This document shows positions 29,216 through 38,635 of a DNA stretch of 64,000 bases, piece by piece. The position numbers and the translations under genes are program-made. The stretch's first letter is position 1. The number at the start of each line of letters is the position of its first letter. The DNA is from CAVTWS01 sp963738445 (GTDB lineage Bacteria; Actinomycetota; Acidimicrobiia; Acidimicrobiales; SHLQ01), in the NCBI GenBank assembly GCA_963738445.1, contig CAVTWS010000015.1, positions 62,001 through 126,000 of the forward strand, read 5' to 3'. Under the pieces are notes generated by a model that was not told the DNA's origin, searched no databases, and saw only the letters and a list, made by a program, of their open reading frames with translations.

Positions 29216-30287
29216 TCAGGCGGGGTGGACGGAGATCTCGGTCGCCTTGACGGCCGCCCAGATGGGCGCGCCGGGGTGGAGGTCGAGCGTGTTTGCCGCG
29301 CCGGGGGTGATGTCGACGGCGAGAGGGAGCGGCGGGCCGAGGGTCACCCGGACGGTCTCCCCGAGCGGCTCGATGAGGTCGATCGTCGTGGGCCAGGTGT
29401 TGCGCGGGCTGCCGTGGGGTTGCTCGGGGTGGAGGGCGACAGCAGTCGGGTGGATGGTGACGAGGACGGAACCCTCGGTGTGGGTGTCGGCCGCGTGGAG
29501 GACGAGGGGGTGATCGCGGAGGCAGAGGGTGCCGCCCTCGTTGGTGGCGACGAGCAGGTTCGTGCCGGCGAGCGCGGCGACGTACGGCGTGGTGGGTTGG
29601 CGACGGATCTGCTCGGGCGTGCCCGACTGGGTGATGCGGCCGGCCTCGATGACGAGGATCCGGTCGGCGAACAGCATGGCGTCGGTGGGGTCGTGGGTGA
29701 TCAGGAGCCGCGGACCTCCGAACCCGGACAGGTGGGTCCGGAGGTGCGTCGAAGCTCCGCCCGCACCGAGACGTCGAGCGCCGCCAGCGGTTCGTCGAGC
29801 AGGAGGAGATCTGGGTCCGTGGCCAGGGCCCGGGCCAGGGCGACCCGCTGGGCCTGCCCGCCCGAGAGCTCGCGGGGCCGCCGGCCGGCCAGCTCGCCGA
29901 GTCCGAGCGCGTGGATCCACGGTTGGGCCGCGGCGCGAGCGTCGCGGCGGGATCGCCCCGTGCTCGCCGGCCCGAACGCGATGTTCTCCTCGACCGTGAG
30001 GTGATCGAACAACAGGTACTGCTGGAACACCACACCGACCGACGCTGTTCGGGTGGCACGTAGAGCCCGGTGGCAGGCTCGTCGAGCGTGCGGCCGGCGA
30101 GGGTCACGTGGCCGTCATCGAGAGGGAGCAGCCCGGCGAGGGCGTCGACGGTGCTCGACTTGCCGGCGCCGTTCGGGCCGAGCAGCGCCACCGTTGAGCC
30201 GCCGGGGATGTCGAGGTGGATGTCCAGCGTGAACTCGCCCCGGTGGGCGACGAGGTGGGCCTGGAGCCCGGCCGAAGTCGGGGTCAC
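29216..30287 (-). CDS. modC: Molybdate ABC transporter ATP-binding protein (frameshifted)
   Basis: An ABC ATPase with Walker A LLGPNGAGKSS, signature RELSGGQAQRVALARAL, Walker B DLLLLDEPLAALD and the switch histidine in LLITHDPTD, then a C-terminal TOBE-like domain ending GAPIWAAVKATEISVHPA that binds oxyanion signals. Frame changes occur near 30040 (after YVPPEQRR) and near 29750. The GTG at 30287 overlaps the modB stop (GTGA). It energises molybdate import with ModA and ModB. Confidence 0.85.
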
Positions 30288-31099
30288 CGTGCGCCGCTCC
30301 AGAGTCGATCCCGCAACGAGACCAAGACCACGAGCGACACCGCCACCAGCAGGAGGCTGATGGCGACCGCGGTGTCGCGGTCCGATTCCAGGGCGACGAA
30401 CACCGCCAGCGGCAAGGTCTGCGTACGGCCCTGCAGGTTGCCGGCGAACGTGATGGTGGCCCCGAACTCACCGAGCGCACGAGCCCATGCGAGGACGGCA
30501 CCGGCGGGAGCGACGGCGCGATCATGGGCAGCGTGACCCGCCGGAAGACGGTGAGGCGGGATGCGCCCAACGTCGCGGCGGCCGCCTCGTAGCGCTGGTC
30601 GACACCGTTGAGCGCCCCCTCGACCGTGATGACGAGGAAGGGCATAGCCACGAACGTGTTGGCCACGATCACCCCCCACGTCGAGAACGGAAGCAGGAAG
30701 CCGGTGGCCTCTTCGATGGGCTCCCCGGCCAGGCCCCGCCGGCCCGAGCGCGAACAGCAGGGCCGCGCCGCCGACGACGGGGGGCAGCACCATGGGGAGG
30801 GTCACCACGGCACGGAGGAGCCCGCGCCCCGGGAACCGGATCCGCGACAACACCCAGGCCAGCGGCACGCCGAGGACGACGGAGATGGCGGCCGCGGCTA
30901 TCGAGGTCACCAACGAGAGGCGGAGGGCGTCGACCACGACGCTCGACGAGAGCAATTCGGGGAGGTCGCCCCAAGGGGTGCGCGAGAGCAGGCCGGCGAG
31001 GGGGACGAGGAAGACCGCGACCCCGAGCGCCGCCAGCACGGCGAGGGGCCACGGCGGCCGTGGGCGGGCTCGGATCGGCGTTCGCCTCGGGGCGGTCAC
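30284..31099 (-). CDS. modB: Molybdate ABC transporter permease (frameshifted)
   Basis: A membrane permease with about five helices; the N-terminus has PPWPLAVLAALGVAVFLVPLAGLL and VVTLPMVLPPVVGGAALLFALG, the C-terminus WARALGEFGATITFAGNLQGRTQTLPLAVF, which is the EAA/coupling loop typical of ModB. Frame changes lie near 30735 and 30505. The GTG at 31099 overlaps the modA stop and the end overlaps modC, so the three genes form a tight operon. Confidence 0.88.
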   Translation of the reverse strand: MTAPRRTPIRARPRPPWPLAVLAALGVAVFLVPLAGLLSRTPWGDLPELLSSSVVVDALRLSLVTSIAAAAISVVLGVPLAWVLSRIRFPGRGLLRAVVTLPMVLPPVVGGAALLFALGPAGPGRGAHRRGHRLPASVLDVGGDRGQHVRGYALPRHHGRGGAQRCRPALRGGRRDVGRIPPHRLPAGHAAHDRAVAPAGAVLAWARALGEFGATITFAGNLQGRTQTLPLAVFVALESDRDTAVAISLLLVAVSLVVLVSLRDRLWSGAR

Positions 31100-31902
31100 G
31101 GAGCGGCGAAGCCGTACGTCGCCAGCGTGGCCTGGCCCTCGGCGGACAGGACGTAGGCGACGAAGGCCGCCGCGGTATCGGGGTTGGGCGACTCGGCCAG
31201 CGGGGCGATCGGGTAGCTCGCCACCACGTTGACGTCGTCCGGGATGTCGATGCCCTCCACCCCCTCGCCGGCCGACAAGATGTCGGTCACGTAGACGATT
31301 CCGGCGTCGAGCTCGTCGGCCTCGATCTTGGTGAGGAGGCTCCGCACGTCGGGCTCGTTGGTGTCGATCGACGGCGCGACCCCGGCATTGGCGAGCACGT
31401 CGCGGCCGAACTCGCCACACGGGACGTCCTCCGCGCACAGGCCGATGAGGAGCTCGTCGTCCGCGAAATCGGCGAGGCCCGTCACGTCTCCAGGATTGCC
31501 GTCCGGCACCGCGATCTCCAAGCGGTTCCGCACGAACACCTGAGGGGTGGCGGTGACGGCGTCCCCCTCGACGACGGCGTCCATGTTCGACGCGTTGGCC
31601 GCAGCGAAGACATCCGCCGGCGCGCCCTCGAGGATCTGCTCCCGCAGCGTGGAGCTACCGGCCAGGTTGAGTTGCATGTCGACATCCGGGTGAGCGGTCT
31701 CGAAGTCGACCTCGATGGCGCCGAACGCATCCGTGAGGGACGAGGCGGCGAACACCAGCAGCGACCCGCTGAGCCCATCGGACCCGCCCGGCTGATCCGT
31801 CGCGTCAGCCCCTGCATCTTTGGCGTCATCACCGCAGCCGGTGGCGGCGAGGGCGAGCAGGGCGAGCAGGGCGACGAGCATGGTGCCGGTCAGTCGATGC
31901 AT
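31096..31902 (-). CDS. modA: Molybdate-binding lipoprotein
   Basis: A 268-aa type II periplasmic-binding protein that captures molybdate/tungstate. A lipoprotein signal ends LALAATGC, so Cys22-23 region is lipidated and the protein is anchored outside the membrane. Family motifs are LLVFAASSLTDAFG at the start of the mature domain and NLAGSSTLREQI and GAPADVFAAANASNMD. The gene is intact. A ribosome binding site (GGAGGG) precedes the ATG. Molybdate supply would serve molybdoenzymes located elsewhere. The promoter lies in the 140 bp before the insertion sequence. Confidence 0.93.
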   Translation of the reverse strand: MHRLTGTMLVALLALLALAATGCGDDAKDAGADATDQPGGSDGLSGSLLVFAASSLTDAFGAIEVDFETAHPDVDMQLNLAGSSTLREQILEGAPADVFAAANASNMDAVVEGDAVTATPQVFVRNRLEIAVPDGNPGDVTGLADFADDELLIGLCAEDVPCGEFGRDVLANAGVAPSIDTNEPDVRSLLTKIEADELDAGIVYVTDILSAGEGVEGIDIPDDVNVVASYPIAPLAESPNPDTAAAFVAYVLSAEGQATLATYGFAAP

Positions 31903-32045
31903 GGGGCTCCCTCCGATGACATCGGTGGATGGACGGCGGCTCGGCTCGTACGGGTAATACTCTCAATGAAACTAATGAGGACCAAATGACTAGTCCCGTT
32001 GCGACTAGCACGGCAAGCTCGACGATCTCTAGGTCTTGCCCGCAT

Positions 32046-33435
32046 GGACATCGTTCCGCTTGGGGTGAGGTGGTTGGTCCGTCGGGACATCGTTCCGCTT
32101 GGCGAGGTCGGGTGCCGCAGGGACATCGTTCCGTCACCGCAGTTCTCGGGAGAGGTTGAAGTCGCTGTGGTGGATGATTTCGCCGTTGAGGTCGACGACG
32201 ATCAGTTTGCGGGATCGGACTTTGATGATCGCGGTGACGTACTGGTGGATGTGGTTCTCGGCCAGGGTGATGCGTTTGCCGAACACACCGAGTTCGCGGT
32301 TCGATCGGATGTAGCGGACGACTTCGATTCGGCCCTTGGCGGGCAGCCGTGTTGGGCGGCTCGTAGCCGGTGGGCAAGGTCGGGCAGAGCCGGTTGGCCC
32401 ACATCTGGTTCGGGGTCGCGCCGGCGTGGGCGCTGTAGCGGTGGTGGGTGTTGTGGAACTCGATGAACGATGCGTTCTCGGTTCTCAGATGGTCGATGTC
32501 GCTGAACACTTCGGTGCGGAAGAACGACTTGTCCCACACGTCGTTGAAGTGCTCGACGACGCCGTTGCGCCACGGCTCACGGATCGGGATGAACCGGGCG
32601 GTGATGTCGAGATCGAGACACGCGGCCACGATCGGGGAGAAGTACTGCCATGCCGGTGGGATCCCGCCGCGGAAGTTGGCGTGGTTGTCGAACTGGGCGA
32701 CCGCGGGCACGCCGACACGGGCCCAGATCCCGCACAGGGCCGCCACCAGCACGGCGGGGCGGGTCTCGGTGACGATGTCGTTGCCGACCCGGTGCGAGCC
32801 AACATCGATCAGGTTCATGGTGTGGAACTTGGCGGCACCGAACAGATGCCTCGGGCCGATCATGTCGATCTGATGGGTGGTGCCCGGCTCGGGGGCGATC
32901 CGAGCCGGATACGGCACGTTCTTGGGCTGATACTGCTCGGGTCGCCGCCGGCGAGGCTGAGCGACGCCGCCACGTTCGAGGACTCGTTCGATGGTGCGTG
33001 CTGGTGGGATCAGCTCGACACCGACACGGCGCAGATCCCATTGGATCGCCAACGATCCGTACTGGGCTCAGGGTTCGCGACCAGCCGGGCCCGTGACGCC
33101 AAGATCTGGGCTTCGAGCCCGGCCGGTGTCCCGTCGGCGACGTCAGCGGCGCCCGAGACCGCGACTGCGCCCACTGGCCGTCATGGCCGTCCTCGTCGTG
33201 ACGGGCCACCCACTTGCGCACCCAGCGTGTCGTGCGCCCCAACACCGCAGCGATCTCGGTCGGGCTTTCACCCGCCAGCCGGCGACGCACCGCTTCAACT
33301 CGCAACTCCCGCTCTGACACATCGGCTCCCTTGCTCGATCACCACGAACAAGCAAGCGAACCGGAACGATGTCCCTGCGGAACCCGACCTCACCAGCCGG
33401 AACGATCTCCTGACGTTCACAACGGAACGATGTCC
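32046..33435. mobile_element. IS481-like insertion sequence with repeated terminal sites
   Basis: A 1.39-kb element with one DDE transposase gene. At the left end GGACATCGTTCC occurs three times (32046-32057, 32085-32096, 32121-32132); at the right end its reverse complement occurs at 33363-33374 and 33424-33435, with a one-base variant at 33399-33410. The outermost copies probably mark the inverted terminal repeats and the inner ones extra transposase-binding sites. No clear target duplication was found next to the outer copies. It lies between modA and padR. Confidence 0.8.
32134..33320 (-). CDS. IS481-like DDE transposase (frameshifted)
   Basis: The N-terminus (GTG 33320) is a helix-turn-helix: VEAVRRRLAGESPTEIAAVLGRTTRWVRKWV. 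The integrase core shows TTHQIDMIGPRHL (first D), VAQFDNHANFRGG (second D) and WRNGVVEHFNDVWDKSFF (the E), followed by an arm ending RSRKLIVVDLNGEIIHHSDF. Frame changes near 33170, 33050 and 32355 split the gene; joined it is about 395 aa, the usual size. The stop at 32134 lies 2 bp inside the innermost left repeat. Activity is doubtful if the breaks are real. Confidence 0.82.
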
Positions 33436-33462
33436 TGGCGGCCCTCATCTAGGCTTCGGCCG

Positions 33463-34010
33463 ATGGGCACGAATGGTGTCGACGGCGACCTGTCACTCAA
33501 CGAGTGGGTCGTGCTGGCGCTGTTGGCCGAAGGGTCGGCGCACGGTTTCGCCCTGGCACGCGGCTGGCCCCGGGCGGCGACCTGGGCCGAATCCTGACCG
33601 TGCACCGTCCGCTCGTCTACCGCGCCCTGGACCGGATCGTGGCCACCGGCCTCGCCGAGTCGGACCATGTCGAGCCCGGGGTGGCCGGGCCGAACCGGAC
33701 CGTGCACCGGCTCACCCGTCGGGGTCGGGCACGACTCCGACAGTGGCTCGCCGAGCCGGTGCACCACGTCCGCGACCTGCGCATCGAGTTCCTCGTGAAG
33801 ATCCGGTTGCTCGAACGCGCCGGCCGCGACACCCGGCCGCTCGTCGATGCCCAGCGGTCTGCGCTGGCCGAGCCCTTTCACCGGATGGCAGAGGTTGGGG
33901 GCGACGCGGACATCGTCGATCGGTGGCGGCAACACAACTCCGCCGCGGCCCGGGCGTTCCTCGAACAGCTCGGCGAGGCCCGGGCACCCCAGGTCCGAGT
34001 TCGGAGGTAG
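33463..34010 (+). CDS. PadR-family transcriptional regulator (one frameshift)
   Basis: A winged-helix repressor: LSLNEWVVLALLAEGSAHGFALAR, then LTVHRPLVYRALDRIVATGL as recognition helix region and the wing NRTVHRLTRRGRARLRQWL, with a C-terminal dimerisation helix. A single missing C near 33565 divides the frame; restored, it is about 182 aa. The ATG at 33463 lies only 28 bases after the insertion-sequence end, so the element may have cut off or replaced the native promoter. The target is unknown; the coupled YjbR gene or the nearby drug exporter are candidates. Confidence 0.8.
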
Positions 34011-34015
34011 CGGCG

Positions 34016-34477
34016 GTGGACCTGATCGACGGATGGGATGCGGCGCTGGCCCGGACTCGGGCCGTGTGCCTGTCGCTGCCCGAGGCCCACGAGGAGGAGG
34101 CGTGGATCGGCACCCGGTGGTGCGTCCGAGGCAAGACGTTCGCGCACCTCGTCCCCGTGATCGACGGTGGGCCGCCCGTCTACGCCCGTGCGCTGCGTGG
34201 GCCCGGTCCGACGATCATGCTGACGTTCCGCACCGCGGAACCGGGGCCATACCTCCACGCCGCGCCGGATGATCCACGTCGCTACATCGGTGCCGGCCGG
34301 GACCTGGTGGCGATCGTCCTCGACGACCGGACCGACCCGGACGACCGCACCGGTGAGATCGACTGGGCCGACACGGCGGAGGCGCTCGTCGAGAGCTACC
34401 GCCTGATGGCCCCCCGGGCGCTCGGGGCGCAGGTCGGCCACGGGCCTGAAGCCGCGCCAGGGAGCGCGACACGCTGA
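34016..34477 (+). CDS. MmcQ/YjbR-family protein
   Basis: A 153-aa protein of the MmcQ/YjbR (CyaY-like) family. It shows ARTRAVCLSLPEAHEEEAW, KTFAHLVPV and the C-terminal VESYRLMAPRALGAQV, which is the usual layout. The biochemical role of the family is unclear; DNA binding was proposed for some. The GTG start at 34016 lies six bases after the padR stop, so the two genes are co-transcribed. Confidence 0.8.
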   Translation: MDLIDGWDAALARTRAVCLSLPEAHEEEAWIGTRWCVRGKTFAHLVPVIDGGPPVYARALRGPGPTIMLTFRTAEPGPYLHAAPDDPRRYIGAGRDLVAIVLDDRTDPDDRTGEIDWADTAEALVESYRLMAPRALGAQVGHGPEAAPGSATR

Positions 34478-34576
34478 TCGTCACCTCTTCGGCGATTGCC
34501 TCCAGGGTCATCGAGGTCTTGCTCCTACCCGGGACGGCCCCGACGAAACGTCCGGACCGTTCGTTACTCTCGTGCC

Positions 34577-35737
34577 GTGGCCGACACCGCCGATCCCGTG
34601 CGGGCGCTGGCCTCCCGTCGGTGGGTCGAGGTGGCCAAGGTCTTCCTCGTCCTTGGGAGCGTCGGGTTCGGCGGCCCGGCGGCCCACATCGCCCTGATGC
34701 GCTCCGAGCTCGTCCAGCGGCGCCACTGGCTCGACGACGAGGACTTCCTTGCGCTCGTCGGTGCCACGAACCTCATCCCCGGCCCGAACTCCACCGAGTT
34801 GGCCATCCACCTCGGCCAGCGGCGCGCCGGCTGGCGGGGACTTCTGGCCGCGGGGTTCTGCTTCATCGGCCCCGCGGTCGTGATCGTGTCGTTCCTGGCC
34901 TGGTTGTACGAGCGGTACGGCACCGACCCGGCGATCATCGATCTTCGGTACGGCGTCCTCCCGGTCGTGGTGGCCGTGGTGATCCACGCCGTCGTCGGCC
35001 TCACCCGGAGCGCGGTCCGGAGCGTCCTCGAAGCGGCGGTGGCGCTCGCCGCCTTTGCTGCGTTCCTCGTCGGCGCCCACGAGTTGCTGATCCTGCTGGC
35101 CGCCGGCGGGGCGACGGCTGCGTGGTCGATGCGCAGCCGCCTCGACCGCCCGAACGTCATGGCGATCCTGGCGGGCTTGCCGCTCTTGGCCGAGGCGGAG
35201 CGCTCCGAGCCGGTCAACTCCTGGCGTCTCTTCTGGGTGTTCCTCGAGATCGGCAGCGTGTTGTACGGGTCGGGGTACGTGCTGCTGGCGTTCCTCCAGC
35301 GCCTGCTCGTCGACGAGTACGGCTGGCTGTCGACCCAGCAGATCCTCGACGGGGTCGCGATCGGCCAGGTGACGCCCGGTCCCGTGTTCACCACGGCCAC
35401 GTTCGTGGGCTGGCAGATCGACGGGCCGATGGGTGCGGCGATCGCCACCGTGGGCATCTTCCTGCCCTCGTTCGTGTTCGTGGCCCTGCTGGCCCGCATC
35501 GTGGCGTGGATGCAGACACGGCCTACGGCGAAGGCGTTCCTGCGTGGTGTGACGGCGGGATCGCTCGGTCTCATGGCCGCGGTGCTGGTGGACCTCATCG
35601 AGGTGGCGGCCACCGACGCCGTGTCGGTGGCCGCCATCGTGGTGTCGGTGGTCGTGCTGGTGCGGACCAACCTGAACTCGGCCTGGCTCATGGCCGCGGG
35701 GGTCGGGCTCGGCCTGGTCCACGCCCTGGCGAGGTGA
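34577..35737 (+). CDS. chrA: Chromate transporter (two CHR domains)
   Basis: A 386-aa membrane protein of the CHR family, exporting chromate or other oxyanions. The first CHR domain holds FGGPAAHIALMRSEL and TNLIPGPNSTELAIHLG; the second holds GSGYVLLAFLQRLLVDEYGWL and GQVTPGPVFTTATFVG, each the hallmark of one half. About ten hydrophobic segments are present. The GTG at 34577 (VADTADPVRAL) is preferred to a longer in-frame start. The gene is intact. Frequent family annotation is chromate resistance, though the substrate here is unproved. Confidence 0.9.
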   Translation: MADTADPVRALASRRWVEVAKVFLVLGSVGFGGPAAHIALMRSELVQRRHWLDDEDFLALVGATNLIPGPNSTELAIHLGQRRAGWRGLLAAGFCFIGPAVVIVSFLAWLYERYGTDPAIIDLRYGVLPVVVAVVIHAVVGLTRSAVRSVLEAAVALAAFAAFLVGAHELLILLAAGGATAAWSMRSRLDRPNVMAILAGLPLLAEAERSEPVNSWRLFWVFLEIGSVLYGSGYVLLAFLQRLLVDEYGWLSTQQILDGVAIGQVTPGPVFTTATFVGWQIDGPMGAAIATVGIFLPSFVFVALLARIVAWMQTRPTAKAFLRGVTAGSLGLMAAVLVDLIEVAATDAVSVAAIVVSVVVLVRTNLNSAWLMAAGVGLGLVHALAR

Positions 35738-35778
35738 GCGGGCGGTGCCGTGAGGCAGGAATACCGCCGCGGCCGGGT

Positions 35779-36533
35779 TCAGTCGTAGTTGCTGGCCGTG
35801 CGGACGCTCAGGAACAACATCAGCGCACCGCCGACCCCGATCACCCCGAAGGCTCGGATCAACGCCGTGGCGTCGAAGCCCTCCAGGATCAGGGATCGGA
35901 TCCCCTCCATGATGTAGGTCACCGGATTGAACGACGCGGCGATCTCCATGGGCCGGGTCAGCAGGTCCCGGGGAACGAAGCTCGGGGTGAGGAACAGCAG
36001 CGGGAAGAACACCATGCTCGCGCCCTGGGTGGCGGCGGCGTTGCGGGCTCGGAGGGCGACGAGCTGCAGGAACCCGCTGAACACCATGCCCCACAGGGCG
36101 GTCATGACGACGATGACGGCGAACCCGCCCACCCCGGCCTCGATCCGCACGCCGAACAGGAAGGCGATGACGATCATGACGATGGCGATCACCATGGTCT
36201 TCAGGAACTCCGCGTAGAGCCGGCCGAGCAGGATCGACATGCGGCTGATGGGGGTCGCCCGCAACTTGTCGAAGTACCCCCCTCGATCTCTTCGACCAGG
36301 AAGATGGCGGCAGTCCCGAACGACGCCGCCGCCAGCAGGGACGAGGGCAGCTGGAAGGCCGCGTAATTCTGGCCCCGCAGGAACTCGGTGCCGTCGGACG
36401 GGAAGATCCGCGCCGCTTGGCCCACGTTCACCACGAGGAAGAACACCGGGATGAAGATGGTGGGGCCGATGGCATCGGGGGTGCGAAGCGCTTCGCGCAA
36501 CGCTCGTTGGCCGAGGATCAGTGATTCACGCAT
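35779..36533 (-). CDS. ABC-2 type exporter permease, DrrB-like (one frameshift)
   Basis: A membrane protein with about six helices. N-terminus: ALREALRTPDAIGPTIFIPVFFLVV; C-terminal part: LWGMVFSGFLQLVALRARNAAATQG and LLFLTPSFVPRDLLTRPMEIAASFNPVTYIMEGIRSL, which is the signature of ABC-2 drug and polyketide exporters. The break lies in a run of six C at 36277-36282 where one base is missing; restored, the protein is about 251 aa. The ATG at 36533 lies three bases after the stop of the ATPase gene. Confidence 0.85.
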
Positions 36534-36536
36534 GGG

Positions 36537-37332
36537 TCAGACCTCCATGACCTCTCCGGCGACACGTTCGCGGGTGCGGCCCGTGGCGTCGAGGAAGACA
36601 TCGTCGAGAGTGGGTTCGGAGTCCGGGCCGAGCCGCTGTTGCAGCTCCTGCTTGAGGGCCGTGGGTGTGCCCTCGCGGACGATGGTGCCCTGGTCGATGA
36701 TGGCCAGCTGATCGCACAGCTGGTCGGCCTCCTCCAGGTACTGGGTGGTCAGGAAGACGGTGGTGCCGAGGTCGTTGATGCGCCGTACCTCGTCCCAGAC
36801 GGTGAGCCGGCTGGCCGGGTCGAGGCCAGTGGTCGGCTCGTCGAGGAACAGCACGTCGGGGTCGTGGACCAACGCCGAGGCGAGGTCGAGGCGGCGCTTC
36901 ATGCCGCCGGAGTAGCCCTTGATGCGGCGATCGGCAGCATCGGTCAGGTCGACGAGCTCGAGCAGCTCCTGGGCCCGGGCGGCGGCATCGGTGCTCGAAC
37001 GCCCGAACAGGCGACTCTGGAGTGTGAGCAGCTCTCGACCGGTCTGGCGCGGATCGAGGCCGGCTTCCTGGAGCGCCACGCCGATCTTGCGACGGACGCC
37101 GTGGGGATCCTTGCTCACATCGATGCCGGCGACCTCGGCTCGACCCGCCGTGACGGTCATCAAGGTGGTGAGCATCCGAACGGTGGTCGACTTGCCGGCG
37201 CCATTGGGGCCGAGGAACCCGAACACCTGGCCTGGGGCCGACATCGAGATCGACGCCGCGAACGGCCTCCACGTCCCCCTCCCGGCTCGAGTATGTCTTG
37301 ACGAGCCCCTCGGCTCGTATCGCTGCGGTCAT
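36537..37332 (-). CDS. ABC-2 type exporter ATPase, DrrA-like (one frameshift)
   Basis: An ABC ATPase with Walker A FGFLGPNGAGKST, signature IKGYSGGMKRRLDLASAL, Walker B PDVLFLDEPTTGLDP and the DrrA-type C-terminal domain. The start is the ATG at 37332 (MTAAIRAEGLVKTY). One frame change near 37248 separates the first 28 residues from the rest. With the DrrB-like permease it forms a drug or lipid exporter. The PadR repressor 2.5 kb away is a plausible controller, as PadR proteins often control such pumps. Confidence 0.87.
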
Positions 37333-37480
37333 TCGGACTCTCCGTTGGGTGGGCGTCGTGGGTGATCGGTGGAATCGCCGGCGGGGATGGTAGCCGCCTC
37401 GTCGGACAGGTCGACCGTACCCGCACGGTATGACACGCAACCGTCCTCAGATTCAGACAATGCAGGCAGTCGCTACAGAT

Positions 37481-37939
37481 TCACGACCCGGGCTCGGGGG
37501 TGGCTTCGTGGTGTCGCCGCCCCTGGCTCCGGCGTGCCTCTTTCATCTCGGCCTCGAACACGTGGCGGCGCCCGCCGGTCAGATCGGTCTCGACCTGCTG
37601 CCTCAGGTCGCGAGCCACCGACCAGTAGGTGTCGTCGTACTCCTCGACGATCTGGAACGTCCAGCGGCCCTCGAGGACGTTGCGACCGACCAGGTCACGC
37701 CGGACGCGGTCCGCCCATTCGGTGTGGCCGGCGGCGTCGAGGTCGTCGGCGGCCTCCCCGAGGAGCAGGTCGGCGTGCCCGCTCATCTGATGGAAGTCGT
37801 ACAGGCGGCCGCGGGCCCGCTCGATCCACTCGACGGCCTCGCTGAGCTTGCCCGTCGCGGCGACGGTGGCGTCAGCGACGCCGGCGGGTCGACGATCGAG
37901 GGAGTCCTCACCCTCGGGGCCGGTGATCGATGTGTCCAT
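37481..37939 (-). CDS. Conserved hypothetical protein (actinobacterial, 152 aa)
   Basis: A 152-aa soluble protein that I do not assign to a function. It is rich in charged helix: LSEAVEWIERARGRLYDFHQMSGHADLLL, then DDLDAAGHTEWADRVRRDLVGRNVL and a C-terminal TGGRRHVFEAEMKEARR. Proteins of this form recur as uncharacterised genes in actinobacteria. It is divergent from the yceI gene across a 107-bp promoter region. No signal peptide or membrane segment is visible. Confidence 0.7.
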   Translation of the reverse strand: MDTSITGPEGEDSLDRRPAGVADATVAATGKLSEAVEWIERARGRLYDFHQMSGHADLLLGEAADDLDAAGHTEWADRVRRDLVGRNVLEGRWTFQIVEEYDDTYWSVARDLRQQVETDLTGGRRHVFEAEMKEARRSQGRRHHEATPEPGS

Positions 37940-37986
37940 CGCCTGAACCTACCGGTGCAGTCCCGAGCGACATCTGTCACCAAAGG

Positions 37987-38026
37987 TTGATGTTTCATCC
38001 ATATATGATAATGTTGAAGTATCAAC
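37987..38026 (+). promoter_or_regulatory. yceI promoter with overlapping MarR-like operator
   Basis: This is the most AT-rich stretch in the window. A -35-like TTGATG (37987-37992) and a -10-like TAATGT (38009-38014) are spaced by 16 bp. A perfect palindrome, GTTGA-AGTA-TCAAC (38013-38026), overlaps the -10 box, as expected for repression. The half site resembles TTCAAC before the marR gene at 48060. A good Shine-Dalgarno (AGGAG) follows before the ATG at 38047. Confidence 0.55.
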
Positions 38027-38046
38027 TATTCCTCCCAGGAGTCACC

Positions 38047-38601
38047 ATGACCACACAGCTCGCCACCACCGCCGGGACCTATGCCATCGATGCCAGCCAC
38101 AGCCGGATCGGTTTCATGGCCCGTCACGCCATGATCACGAAGGTCCGAGGCTCGTTCGAGGAGTACGAGGGCACAGGGCACTTCGACGCCGACCACCCGG
38201 AGAACTCGTCCCTGCAGGTCACGATCCAGGCCGCGAGCATCAACACGCGCAGTGCCGACCGCGATGGCCACCTCCGAAGCGCCGACTTCTTCGATGTCGA
38301 GACCTTCCCGACGATCACGTTCGAGTCGTCGGCCGTCGCCGCCGCGGGGGGCGACCGCTACCGGATCCTTGGCGATCTCACCATGAAGGGCGTCACCCAC
38401 CCGGTGACGTTCGATGTCGAGGTCAACGGCACCGCCCTCGACCCGTTCGGCAACACCCGCCTCGGTCTGGAAGGCTCGGCCACGATCAACCGCAAGGACT
38501 GGGGACTGAGCTGGAACGCCGCCCTCGAGACGGGTGGTGTGCTGGTGTCGGAGAAGATCACGCTCGAGCTCGAGATCTCCGCCATCAGGAGCCAAGCCTG
38601 A
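38047..38601 (+). CDS. YceI-family lipocalin-like protein
   Basis: A 184-aa YceI domain protein, a beta-barrel that binds isoprenoid chains such as polyprenol or quinone-like lipids. Family motifs are TYAIDASHSRIGFMARHAMI, HLRSADFFDVETFPTITFES and GDLTMKGVTHPVTFDVE. There is no signal peptide, so this form is cytoplasmic. It is followed 34 bases later by a DOPA-type dioxygenase, a pairing often seen in bacteria under a MarR-type repressor. The gene is intact. Confidence 0.93.
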   Translation: MTTQLATTAGTYAIDASHSRIGFMARHAMITKVRGSFEEYEGTGHFDADHPENSSLQVTIQAASINTRSADRDGHLRSADFFDVETFPTITFESSAVAAAGGDRYRILGDLTMKGVTHPVTFDVEVNGTALDPFGNTRLGLEGSATINRKDWGLSWNAALETGGVLVSEKITLELEISAIRSQA

Positions 38602-38635
38602 CCAGCAGGCGGGTGTCATGAAGGAGGGGCGTGCC

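Noticed and set aside
34508..36094. 528-codon minus-strand open frame opposite the chromate transporter
   Set aside because: The sense strand encodes a clear two-domain ChrA with membrane helices; the antisense product is hydrophilic and low-complexity.
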